From Artocarpus heterophyllus (Eukaryota; Streptophyta; Magnoliopsida; Rosales; Moraceae): a stretch of 64,000 nt of DNA. The notes under the pieces were generated by a model, which made no database searches, was not told the origin of the DNA, and saw only the letters and a program-made list of their open reading frames with translations. The DNA lies in the NCBI GenBank assembly GCA_025403435.1, contig JAJQZP010000255.1, positions 558,001 through 622,000 of the forward strand, given 5' to 3'. How positions within the stretch are numbered: position 1 is the first letter of the stretch; each line of letters starts with the position of its first letter. A program made the translations under genes and the position numbers. Below are positions 12,647 to 23,753 of this stretch, piece by piece.

Positions 12647-14665
12647 TGTTAGACATGTATGCCCTAAGGAGTAAAAATGTAAAATGTTTTTAGAGACATT
12701 TTTTATCAATAAAGAATTTATTCATCATTTATATACCAAATCTTGTCCTCTTTACGTTCATATTTGTTGAATGTATGTTAAGCAAACAGTAGTTTGAGAC
12801 TGTCGATCTAAACCTTAAGAATTGGGCATATGATGGGTTGATTATGCGAAAGACACGATTCTTAAGGTGATGGTCTAAAACATATGATCCACAATCGAGG
12901 GAATAAAGTTGGGTGCTTTATTCATGTAAAGATTGTTATGTTGTCTATATCCCTTTAGGGAGATGGTTTGTCTTGACCATCGGAGTTGGACACCGTGAAT
13001 GAAAACATTAGCACGTTATCATAGGTGACGATGTGTTGGATAGGGACATAAAGTGAATTGATTTGGATTAATAATTCTGTCTCGACAAATCGATTTACTT
13101 TAGACAATCATTTGTATTGTATCTTTATCCTGAGATGAATAGTGGACCCCGTTGTCTCGACTTGTGTCTTTTGATGTACCAAAGGGTGACACCCACATCT
13201 CAATAGTGGTATGCATGCCGGTACGTTAGAGGCATGACTCTTGATAGCGTAGACTTGTTATTCATAGATATGGAATCCATAGCTCCTCTTTAAGAGTAAT
13301 GTTATCCTCTTATATGCGTTGTCCTATAATTGAAAAACTGGAGCGCTCAACCATTTGGATACATAGGTGTAACCGAATGGTATACTATCTTCGGATGGTA
13401 AGTTTTTTGATAGTGGGATAATAGAATGTAAGATAAAAATAATTAGGAATGTAAGACAGAACTTGCCCTTAAGCCGATTATGGATTATCATATGAGGATA
13501 CGATACACTATGATATGTCATGGAGACTTAGCTACACGGGCTTCGTAATTCTATAAAGTTTAAGAGTGCAGCTCCAAGCTTTTAGTGGAGTAGTGTTGAA
13601 GTTGATAATTGTGAAATGCATATCTAGGATATTGGGTTTCATAATTATCGTGAGCTTGAACTTTATAGGTCCATTTTGGTCCCTTTTGCTAGCTCACAAA
13701 ATCCTGTAACGACACGGCATGCTTTTCCAATAATTGGTGACTTATGTCGGATTTATCAAATTAGTTTAAAATTTGGAAGAATTAAATAATTCATGTTTAT
13801 TTATTGGTTGAATTAATTTTGTGATAAAATTAATTTAAGATAAACTTGTTGAATTATTGGGATCAGATAATTCTTGTCAGTTTATCGGTTGATTTAATTT
13901 TGGATGAATTAGATCAAGATAAACTTGTAGAATTATTGAGAATTGATTTATTTTCTTAGAGATTATCTTGATAAAGTTTGTTTTGATCAAATAACTTCTC
14001 TATTGGGTTATTTGAATCAAAATTGAGACTTTATCCTATAGAATCTAGGGTGAAAAATAAAAGATTTACGGAGATATTTACGCAGGAGTTCGGCCTACCG
14101 AATGACGTGTTCGGCCTGCTGATGGGACCTGTTCGGCTTGCTGATCAGCGAGCGATAAGATTACGCATTTTTACGCGGATCTTATCAGATATTGATATGA
14201 ACTTGATTCTGTTTCGATTTTTTGAGACCTAATCTGATAAGGACTGACCCCATGACCAATCGCTATATAAAGGGAGTGAGTCTCATGATTTACTAAGATC
14301 AATAGAGAGATTAAGAGTGATACTCTTCTGGTGAACATATGAAAAACTCCCTGAGAACTTTTGTTCACAAATCACGAACATTAGCTTTGGGTTCTCTCTA
14401 TAGGTTGGAAGGAGAGTCACCGGTGGAAGAGCTGTACGTGTGAGCCCATACTCACTCCGGTTGTGGATAGAGAATAGTAAAGAAGACCAGCTGGTTGAGG
14501 CTCTTCTGGAACGTTATTTCTCTTCACAAGTTGCAGAGGTTCTTCGGTATACAAAGGTTAGTAAGATCTGTTTAATTTATACATATAGCATGTCAAACTT
14601 GTGTTTTAGAAATTACTCTGATATATTAAAATTTTTAAATTCAGCTGCGCTCCGTATTTCCAACA
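12647..14665 (+). repeat. 3' LTR of the copia element
   Basis: Starts TGTTAGACATG and ends CAACA, followed by the TSD TGTTT at 14666-14670. It is 22 bp longer than the 5' LTR, mostly because of one additional GC-rich repeat in 14087-14155. It keeps a CTATATAAAG TATA-like box at about 14263. Confidence 0.93.
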
Positions 14666-15332
14666 TGTTTCTGCTGTCCAATGAAAATGTTTTCCACTAT
14701 TTGATATAGTGTTTTCAAAGTTTTAAGAAAATCAAAGTTTTAAGAAATGTTTTCAAAGTTTTAAGATATATTTAACGAAATGTTTTATATAATTATAAAG
14801 TTAAGTTTTAAGCTATGATTCAGTTGATGTTTCTTGTTAAGTTTTAAGAAACGATTTGAAATGGTTTTAAAGTCAAATGTTGAGCAATGCCTTAACTTAA
14901 GTTGCAACAGAAGATGCACCAACCTTTAAGTATGTTTCAAAGTATGTTAAAAAGGAAAGGAAAAGACAAAAAAAATTATTCAGTATTTTTCTTACTAAGT
15001 AAGTAAGATTAATGTTTAAGAAATGATGTATAAAGAAAATTAAGTGACTGCCCAAAAAGGCGAGTCATCATAGAAAGTTAGTTTAGGTTTTTTTTTAGGG
15101 TTTGTTATTTATAGATTTATTAGTAATTTACTAAGATTTATCACTGATATAATAGGCTTTTATCACTTAAATACCATGGTTTATCACTAATATACTCAAA
15201 CTTATCATTGATGTATTACATTGTATCATTGATATATTTGTCATACCCTAAAGTACGGGAGGTGACGTGGTGGATTAATTAGGTTAATTAAACCAAAATT
15301 TTTGATTAAAATCACCAATTAAATGTTTTGGG

Positions 15333-18300
15333 TGTCACAACTCGCCTTTTCGGGCTGTGATAAAACTCTTTCTTACTTACTTTAGGGCAAAAATTTAGGA
15401 AATTTTTTTTTTAAACGGAAATAAATATTTACTTACATTAACTTTGATAACTCCCAAAATACTTTCACATACTTGTATTTACATAATTAATACTTTTACT
15501 TTCATAACATCTTTCTTTTAATCATTTCATATCAAAATAACTTTAAACATGCGTGGCGGAAAACATTACAGCAGCGGACTCCATACCCAATCTGCACACC
15601 TCATCCGTCCGCCAGCTCATCATTACGACTCATTCTGACCTTTTCGTCGGAATACCTACAGCATGAAAAACTTAATGAGCTAACGCCCAGTAAGTCCCAT
15701 AAATCCCACATGGATATTCACATGAATGCATGAATCAATTATGCTTTCTTATAAACTTTCTTTATTCTCATCATTTCTTATCTTTACTAGGGCCCAAGTG
15801 TTCGTACCATTGCGCAATTTCATTTAGGTCTACGTAACACCGTGACCGTAACATATCCTTTAAACTCCCCTTGAGTTAGGAGCCGATACGACACTTTTCT
15901 TAATTTCTAGTGATACATTTACCAGTCCATTTATTATGGTTGACATACCATGCATGAAGTGATAATCACATATTATCCATGAAACATAAATTCTCTTGCA
16001 TAGCATAGTACATATAGGTACTTACTTTTTATACACACTGGTACACATTAATATACGCACAGGTATATAGCATAATGTACTCACAGGTACTTAATATAAA
16101 ATATACACACAGGTACCTACTTTATGCATACTCAAGTATTTATCATTGTACACACAGGTACGAAATCATGATACAAATGCTCATTTTCATTATTGTACAC
16201 ACAGGTACATAACATCTTATACACACTGATACAAAATCATGGTACACATGCTCATTTTCATTATTGTACACACAGGTACGTAACATCTTGTACACACTGG
16301 TACACATTAATATGCTCACAATTATTCATACATGACTATACCCCTAGGTATTCATATTATGGCAAACATACAAGTTTACACTTAATTATACGCACAGGTA
16401 TACATATATATACATTTCTTTCTAAACCTACATTTCATACTGTAGGTGGGAAGGGTACTTACTTGATGCAAATGTCGGGCAACTTAACCTCGATATCTCT
16501 TCTCCTAGACTCCTAGGATCCTGTTGGCCAATTACAAAGCCATTAGCCAAATTTCATTATGTTTCGATATGAAACATCCGTTAGTTAATAAATTGAGTTG
16601 CATTACTATGTACAACTCTAAAAACCACTGGTTTTTTTCTTATTTCTATCTAACTTTACCCTATCATTTCTAACGAAGGGCGGGAACCTTTCTAGTCGTT
16701 TTCTTATTCCATTGGAAACATTTTAAAACGGTTTGGGTTATTTGGACAAAAATGATGATTTTGCCCTCTGTGAGTCCACTAACCTACCCGAACTCGATTT
16801 CGTTATTCTTACAAAAATAACCATATACTAATTTCAAAATAACACCCTAGTAGGTCAAATCTCTTTATTTCTTAATTATGCCCCATTTTCATAAAACTTT
16901 GCGGTTTAGTCCCTGAATTGAAAATTTTGACGATTTTACCCCAGGACTAAAATTTACTTCTTTGCATCAAAATTTCCTATTTTTCTCAAGGAGCATTTTT
17001 ACTTAAGGTACGATACCTTAAATCATTTGCAAAAATAACATTTTTGCCATTTAACACTTTTTTCACTTTTAATATATTCTTGAAAAATCAAAAACTCACA
17101 AACAATTAAGTTTTTAGACAAACCTTTCACGTGACCTAACAGTTTCATTGAGATCTACAACTTTCATGTTTTAACTTTTCCCAAAATCTTACTGTACAGG
17201 GGCGTTTTTGACTATTTTTCAAATCTGCAGAGAAGGAACTTTTTCTTTCAATTTAGTCCCTTTGGCATTTTTACAAAAATCCATTTCAAACTTGCAATTC
17301 TATCCCTGCAGAAACCATTCCATGCCTTAATCCATACATTCTCATGCTCAAACATCACTTTTACAAAGTCAAACATCAAAATTACAAAAATAACACTTTT
17401 TCCAAAAATTATCATTTTGCACTATAAACCAAAGTTTCACAACTCAAACTTGCCAATCATCACATATACATAAAATTCCGGCAAATACATGTTCAAAACC
17501 CCTCATGGGTTTGAAAGAATAAAATCAAAACAAAATTCAAAACTTTAAACTTTAAAACTTACCCAAATAACACTTTTTTGGATTTCTAGCCTTCAAAGGC
17601 TTCTTGAACTTCTTCTTGGACTTCCTTTTCATGCAAAAATAGCATGGATTAATCTTTGCCCTTTACCCATGAAAAATCCCTTGAAAACTCATGAAAAAGT
17701 TTAGGATTTTACCTTAAAACTTGTGGGAAATCCTTGTACTTGCTTGTAAAACTTGTTTGGGGTTATTTTTGCAAAGTTTGGGGGCTGAGAAATTTTTTTA
17801 GAGACCTGGACATGGCTGCCGGATCTTGAAAGGAAAGAAAGGAAGTGAATTTTTGTGATAACTTTGCCTTAAATGCATCCTTATCACATTTGGTGACTCA
17901 TGGTAACCCATGAGTATACCACTAGGTGTCCTCATCTTATTGGGCCACATTGCATGGCTTGTTGGCCCAATAGAATTCAAGCAAATGTCCACTTTGTGGT
18001 CAATTCAGTGTACTTTCTATCCTTAGAGTGTATAAAAATATTTAACTTACTTTTCGTTTACTTTTTGAGGCCAATCATAACATTTTTCGTATCTGCGTTT
18101 TCATTTAGCAGTATTCTTATACTGCTCTGGCCTCCTTTCTACCCCCGGTTAGGGTTAGGACAACCTCTATGTCCTATTTATATTCTAATCATTCATTCGT
18201 TTATATCACAATTTTACAATTAATTGTGACATGAAATTCATTTTATGGATATTATGCATAAATCTCTGAGTCATCAAACTCATAAAATTTATATTTTACA

Positions 18301-18480
18301 ATACCCACCATTGTATTACATATGCCATAAAATTTGCAATCAATGCCGCTCATTCATATTTTATTGTAATTTTCACAAAAATTATTATTTTTACAAAGTT
18401 TCATATTTTTAAGAATAAATTCATTAATTAAACCTAATTAAATATTAGATTTTATTGATGACGTTTCCTCGGTCATTACA
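15333..18480 (-). mobile_element. Solo LTR, family C, nested in D
   Basis: Perfect 5-bp duplication TTGGG at 15328-15332 and 18481-18485. On the minus strand it runs TGTAATGACC to GAGTTGTGACA, 3,148 bp. Parts resemble family A, for instance the ACTCCATACCCA and CTACAGCATGAA words near 15575 and 15655. No coding region. The open frame at 16193-16516 is a translation of the tandem repeat listed below. Confidence 0.8.
16005..16410. repeat. TACACACAGGTAC minisatellite inside LTR C
   Basis: About a dozen copies of a 12-13 bp word near TACACACAGGTAC are spaced irregularly. There is a higher-order unit of roughly 70-80 bp that includes CATGCTCATTTTCATTATTG (seen near 16180 and 16250). Confidence 0.8.
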
Positions 18481-19758
18481 TTGGGTTATTTAAAAAAAAC
18501 GTGATAGTTTAAGAACTTTTTAAAACTATTATCGTTATTTTGAAACAGTTAATCATAAAATAAAATATCAAAGATAGAGGAGCATAAATTGGGCCCCATC
18601 CTACATTAGTGCACACATATGATATTGACAATAAAATATTACAATCAAAGTCTAATATGAGAGATAAAATTTAAATAATACATGCCTTGATTAAAATGAA
18701 GAAGTAACCAAAACAGACTTCCTACAACTCACGTGTTTGTCCTGTCGCCTACCAATCAATCCTAAGCTACAATCTACTTAGGGGGAAAGGTTTTTAAAAC
18801 AATTAAAGGAAATGTGAGTGGAGGCTTAGTAGGACTAGGTTTAGATAACATTAATTCTAAACTTAAAGTCTAATATTTAAAAATAGATTATAAAAATTCA
18901 GAAAAAAGATTAAAACATATTAATTTCATCATTACCTTTTAGAATTACTATTCATTTGGAATTATTCTTCATTAAATAGCTCTTTGATAAAGCCATACTA
19001 TCATCACCGTAGTGGCCCAACTGGGTTTTAGGATCTACCCCCCAAGGTCGTGCTCTCCACGACCCGATCTCTATATATGGCATCATACTCTATTTCATCA
19101 TTTTGGACAATACTGACCGATACATCCAATGTCATATCATTATCATGTCTCATTTACCGGATATTCTCATCACATTTATTATTTGATTCATTATGATCAT
19201 GCATTCTTCAGCATGTAATGAAAGATACTAAGGAGTTCGTCTCAATCATTTTCTTGAAACTCATTTTAAAAGAATTCATTTTGTAAGAATCGTTTTTAAA
19301 GAATCTTTTCGAAAGAAATCGTTCTATGGCCAAGGACCCTTTTGGTCATTCATTGAAAACATTTCAAGAGAATCTTTTTGAGGCCAAAACCATTTAAAAA
19401 CCTAGCTACCAAAGAAAAGGGGTAGAAGTCCTACCTCGATACTCTACATCGAGACCCAACATCGTAGTCCCGACCCGCTATACGTTAGCTCTATGGAACC
19501 ATAATCAACCTAAAAGTAAAGTAAGTTTTATCAATATCTAACTCAGAATATTCTTTGTACTATGCTATTTCATGGTGTCTTAGTATGCCCTTGAAAGTTC
19601 ACAAAATCATATCATGAGGTTAAAATCTTTATCTAGGTTTTAAACAGTAAAAATGGGTGAAAATAACAAAATTCCATGAAATTTAGTCGGCCTACTGAAT
19701 GGGAAAAATCTGGGGACCTGATACTTCGATTCTCGGCCTCTACAAATCCAAAATTCCA

Positions 19759-21046
19759 TTTTAAACTTGTTTTCTCAATTCTCAAGCATGGATAATGTTC
19801 ATAAATGGTAGAAAAACATAATAGAACACATATAAACAATTTTAAACAAGATTTACAAGGAAAATTTCAAGGAAAACCGAAAATGAGGAAAAAAGAAAAA
19901 ACTTGATTTGATCCGTTTTTTCATCAAATCAAGCCTAGATTCAAGATTATTTGAGTCTTACTAACTTAGATTAAGGGTTTCCTAAGCTCACATAACTCAG
20001 ATTACAACATTTTAAAGAAATTGAGAGTTTAGAGAAAAAGTCTGAAATTTGAAAGTTAAGTAAACTAACCTCAAATCCGAGCTTTAAATTAGGTTTATGG
20101 AGACCAAATCTCGCTTCTTGAACTTCCAATCCAGCTGAGGTTCAAAGCTTTTGCTTAAATTTTTGAATAAGAATCAAGAGGGACAAGAGAAAGGGAGAGA
20201 GAGTGTGAAAGTGGAACAGAGAAAGCAGGGGAAAGAAAGAGAGAAAAATGAAGGGAAATGTGGTTCCGCGAAATGAAAATCATATTCCAACACCAAAAGG
20301 GACATATTGGACACTTGACAAATTATTTTATTTCAAAATTCACAATAAGAAATAAAAATAACTGAAAGTGAGATAAATTTAAAATATACCCCAAAAAATT
20401 TAAATTAAATTTAAATCACATTAAGGCATACTAATTCACTACTTACATGCTAACCTTACTTAATTGAATACCGGATGTTAGAATATTACATTTTATTACT
20501 GAGGTACTATAGCTAATTAATAATTGATGAAAGTTATTTTTGTCATCTTGACTCTATAATTAATAAAGATAGGCCATTTCCCTAATTTAAAAAAAATATA
20601 TGGTCATTTATTTTAAAAAGGTCTTTAAAAAGATAATTTGTCTCTAAATCCTTAGAATTTAAGGTACTTATCGAAGGCCTTACCAGACCAGATGTATTAA
20701 GTATGAAGAAAAGTATACATGATTGAGACTCATCGCAATTTAAGCAATATTAGTATGATGAGATGGTAATTTATAAAATGTACAACATGTTATGTGATAA
20801 AAATATATTATTTACAAAAACATAAAATGACAATATTTACAATTTTTTAAAAGGCTTTAATATTTTCCTATAATTTTACAATATTTTTTAAAACTCTATG
20901 TAAAGAAAACTACAACCTCATAGAAATATTTCAAAAATTTTGTTACAATTTCTTTTACACTCAAAAAATATTTCAAAACTTTAGAAATTTTGATGTAAAA
21001 TTTTGGAAAATATCAAAAATATTTTTGTCCACATAGCTTGAACCTG
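19759..21046. repeat. Tandem duplication, copy 1
   Basis: A 1,288-bp segment begins TTTTAAAC at 19759 and is repeated from 21047. It includes the end of LTR D, the right end of the TIR element and about 400 bp of flanking DNA. A roughly 30-bp purine-rich stretch present in copy 2 (about 21540-21570) is missing here. Confidence 0.85.
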
Positions 21047-22700
21047 TTTTAAACCTGTTTTCTCAATTCTCAAGCATGGGTAATATTCATAAATGGTAGA
21101 AAAACATAATAGAATATATTTAAACAATTTTAAACAAGATTTACAAGGAAAATTTCAAGGAAAACCGAAAATGAGGAAAAAGGATAAAACTTGATTTGAT
21201 CCATTTTTCATTAAATCAAGCCTAGATTCTAGATTATTTGAGTCTTACTAACTTAGATTAAGGGTTTCCTAAGCTCACATAACTTGGATTAGAACATTTC
21301 AAAGAAATTGAGAGTTTAGAGAAAAAGTTTGAAATTTGAAAGTTAAATAAACTAACCTCAAATCTGAGCTTTAAATCAGGTTTATGGAGACAAAATCTTG
21401 CTTCTTGGACTTCCAATCCAGCTAAGGTTCAAAGCTTTTGCTCGAATTTTTGAATAAAAATCAAGAGGGAAAGGAGAAAGAGAGAGTGTGTGAAAGTGGA
21501 ACAGAGAAAGCAGGGGAAAGAAAGAGAGAAAAGTGAAGGAAAAAGAAGAGGGAGAGGGGATTAAATAGAGGGAAATGTGGTTCTGCAAAATAAAAATCAT
21601 GTTCCAACACCAAAAGGGACATATTGGACACATGACAAGTTGTTTTATGTCAAAATTCAGAATAACAAATAAAAATAACTAAAGGTGACATAAATTTAAA
21701 ATATACCACAAAATGTTTACATTAAATTTAAATCATATTAAGGCATACTAATCCACCATTTACATGCTAACCTTACTTAATTAAATTCCTGGTGTTACAA
21801 TATTACATTTTATTACTGAGGTACTATAGCTAATTAATAATTAATGAAAGTTATTTTTGTCATCTTGACTCTATAATTAATAAAGATAGGCCATTTTCCT
21901 AATTTAAAAAAGAGTATGGTCATTTATTTTAAAAAGGTCTTTAAAAAGATCATTTGTCTCTAAATCTGATATGAACCCACCTAACTCCACCCTAAAAGCT
22001 AGCTCGTGAAGGGAGGATTGTGAACCCATATATATAACACCCAAGACCACCCTTTCTAACCAATGTGGGACACATCATTCCCGACCCCTTTAGACTGCAC
22101 GTCCTCGTGCCAACTCCGTCGTTAACCCACACGAGCGGCAGGGAACCTTTGTACATGCACCCACCGACTAGCAGAGGTTCGGCTCTAATACCATATGATA
22201 TGAACCCACCTAACTCCACCCTAAAAGCTAGCTCGTGAAGGGAGGATTGTGAACCCATATATATAACACCCAAGACCACTCTTTCTAACCGATGTGGGAC
22301 ACATCAAAATCCCTAGAATTTAAGGTACTTATCGAATGCCTTGGCAGACCAGATGTATTAAGTATGAAGAAAGGTATACATGATTGAGACTCATCGTAAT
22401 TTAAGCAATATTAGTATGTGAGATGCTAATTTATAAAATGTACAACATATTACGTGATAAAAATATATTATTTAAAAAACATAAAATGAAAATATTTACA
22501 ATTTTCCGAAGACTTTAACATTTTCCCATAATTTTACAATATTTTTTAAAATTCTATGTAAAGAAAACTACAACCTCATAGAAATATTTCAAAAATTTTG
22601 TTACAATTTCTTTTACACTCAAAAAATATTTCAAAACTTTAGAAATTTTGATGTAAACTTTTGGAAAATATCAAAAATTTTTTTGTCCATATAGCTTGAA
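21047..22700. repeat. Tandem duplication, copy 2, carrying a TRIM
   Basis: Repeats 19759-21046 with a few percent differences, ending at ATAGCTTGAA (22700). It contains the 340-bp TRIM absent from copy 1. After removing the TRIM and its TSD the copy is about 1.31 kb. Confidence 0.85.
21967..22306 (-). mobile_element. TRIM (miniature LTR retrotransposon), 340 bp
   Basis: Two 111-bp terminal repeats (21967-22077 and 22196-22306), nearly identical, read on the minus strand from TGATGTGTCCCACAT to GGTTCATATCA. The 118-bp interior carries, on the minus strand, TGGTATTAGAGCCGAACC next to the LTR, a methionine-tRNA type primer binding site. Target duplication AAATC lies at 21962-21966 and 22307-22311. 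It encodes nothing; an open frame across it on the minus strand is incidental. Comparison with copy 1 of the duplication shows the empty site. Confidence 0.92.
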
Positions 22701-23753
22701 GCTTGGATGCACTTGTTTTCGTTTAGTTCGTGGGTGTATTGTATATATCAATCACTTCAAATACTTTGGTTGCTTGACATGATATACGTTAGTATCAATC
22801 TTGTTTTGTCACTCTCTCAAACACCACCGACTTTGTCAAGATCACATAATATCTTTCACGTCCATGGTCTTCTGTCATTTAAAGTGTGTTTTGCAACATA
22901 GTTACAAACAAAAAAATAAAACCCACTTAACACACAATCTAAAGCTCAACAAGACACATTATAAAATACCACAATAATAAATAGAATAGATTAAATTAGT
23001 TGATCAAAATCAAACCGTTCTTTTTTATTTTTTTTATTTTTTCAAAGCAAGGACATCCTTTATTTATTTTTCAGCATGTGAATTCCGTTTTTTAAACTAA
23101 TAGAACAAAACCATATTGTCTAATATATCCAAAAAGAAGATACGCTTATTAAAAATGCAAAAAGAAAAAAGATGTCCTCTCCAAAAAAAAAAAAGATGAA
23201 TCGAACAGAATATTCAGATGGAGATGAATTGTTTTATTATTATTATTGTTATTATTATTATTATTATTGAAAAAGATGGAAATGAATTTTTATATTTTCT
23301 TTTTTTGCATTAGTTTTGAAAGATATGGGGACGATCTTGCTTGCGCGAAAGACTTGTCAAGGAAATCAGAAAAAGGAAAAAATATATATATTAAAAAAGA
23401 AGAAAAGAATTTAAACAAGATTTTGCAAAGAGGACCACTTTCTCCTCCTTGTACTCTGATTTGGCGCTCTAATGTCATCGTCATCATGCCAAGTGTTCAT
23501 TAAATTAGTAATCAAAAGAGCTAAAAACAAACAAAAATAAATAACAAATAAACTACCAAAAAAAATATAAAATAAGATAAAAATCAAAAGCATCCATTTT
23601 TAGATACATTTCATACATACAAACGTTTTAATATTGGCAAGAATCCATCGTCACTTGACCTCTAACATTGTAACAAACAAAACCCACTATTTCTTTCTAT
23701 ATATTTTTTTTCCTCTTGAAAATTATCGCCATTTCCTCTTCAATCACAGTCAC
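22701..23753. other. Intergenic DNA and presumed promoter of BCKDHA
   Basis: No gene seen. Contains a TTA/ATT microsatellite at about 23236-23269 and A-rich tracts. The last 100 bp before the ATG include CTATATATTTTTT near 23696 and a pyrimidine-rich leader. No operator-like site can be named. Confidence 0.4.

Larger units (their letters stand above)
5028..14665 (+). mobile_element. Ty1/copia LTR retrotransposon with two LTRs, coding region decayed
   Basis: A complete element of 9,638 bp. LTRs of 1,997 and 2,019 bp begin TGTTAGACATG and end CAACA. The perfect 5-bp duplication TGTTT lies at 5023-5027 and 14666-14670. A primer binding site follows the 5' LTR and a polypurine tract precedes the 3' LTR. 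Inside are gag with a CCHC knuckle, protease, integrase, reverse transcriptase and RNase H in the copia order, integrase before RT. At least fourteen frameshifts and stops make it non-coding now. By eye the first 400 bp of the LTRs differ at about 5-6% of positions, so the insertion is not recent. It sits inside element A. Confidence 0.95.
2510..15072 (+). mobile_element. LTR-type element A, copy 1, interrupted by a copia element
   Basis: It starts TGTGACACCC at 2510 and resumes after the copia insertion at 14671, ending near 15070 in a TCATCA-like end. GAAAA lies before it and GAAAG after it, a poor candidate TSD. Alignment by eye to the other two copies (44501-48567 minus; 58715-61493 plus) supports one family. 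This copy is about 2.9 kb without the insertion, against 4.07 kb for the minus-strand copy, and lacks about 1.2 kb corresponding to 46000-47230. No gag or pol is present. TG..CA ends and 5-bp TSDs in a sister copy suggest a solo LTR, probably Ty3/gypsy (inference). Confidence 0.6.
15239..20482 (-). mobile_element. Solo LTR, family D, interrupted by solo LTR C
   Basis: The outer 5-bp duplication ATATT occurs at 15234-15238 and 20483-20487. Ends are TGTCATACCC on the left and a GATGTTAGA-type end on the right; the duplicated copy of this end at 21799 reads GGTGTTACA, a better match to the TGTAACACC end. Without the inserted C element it is about 2.1 kb. No internal coding region exists. Minus orientation is inferred from the better-conserved TGTAACACC end and resemblance to family B. 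Ty3/gypsy origin is inferred. Confidence 0.7.
2315..20635. mobile_element. Second copy of the TIR element, split by nested LTR insertions
   Basis: Three pieces (about 2315-2509, 15073-15238 and 20483-20635) join into an inverted copy of the element at 1462-2030. The left terminus at 2315-2400 is complementary to the right terminus at 20530-20635. The purine-rich centre before 2510 continues with AGGGTTTGTT-like sequence after 15073, matching the uninterrupted copy. It is the outermost host of insertions A (2510-15072) and D (15239-20482). Terminal coordinates are approximate. Confidence 0.55.

Noticed and set aside
16005..16410. Regular short repeats resembling a CRISPR array
   Set aside because: Units are 12-13 bp, irregularly spaced and AT-rich, inside a plant LTR; no cas genes.
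21992..22279. 95-codon minus-strand frame
   Set aside because: Spans the TRIM LTRs and interior; repeated peptide ends simply reflect the two LTRs.
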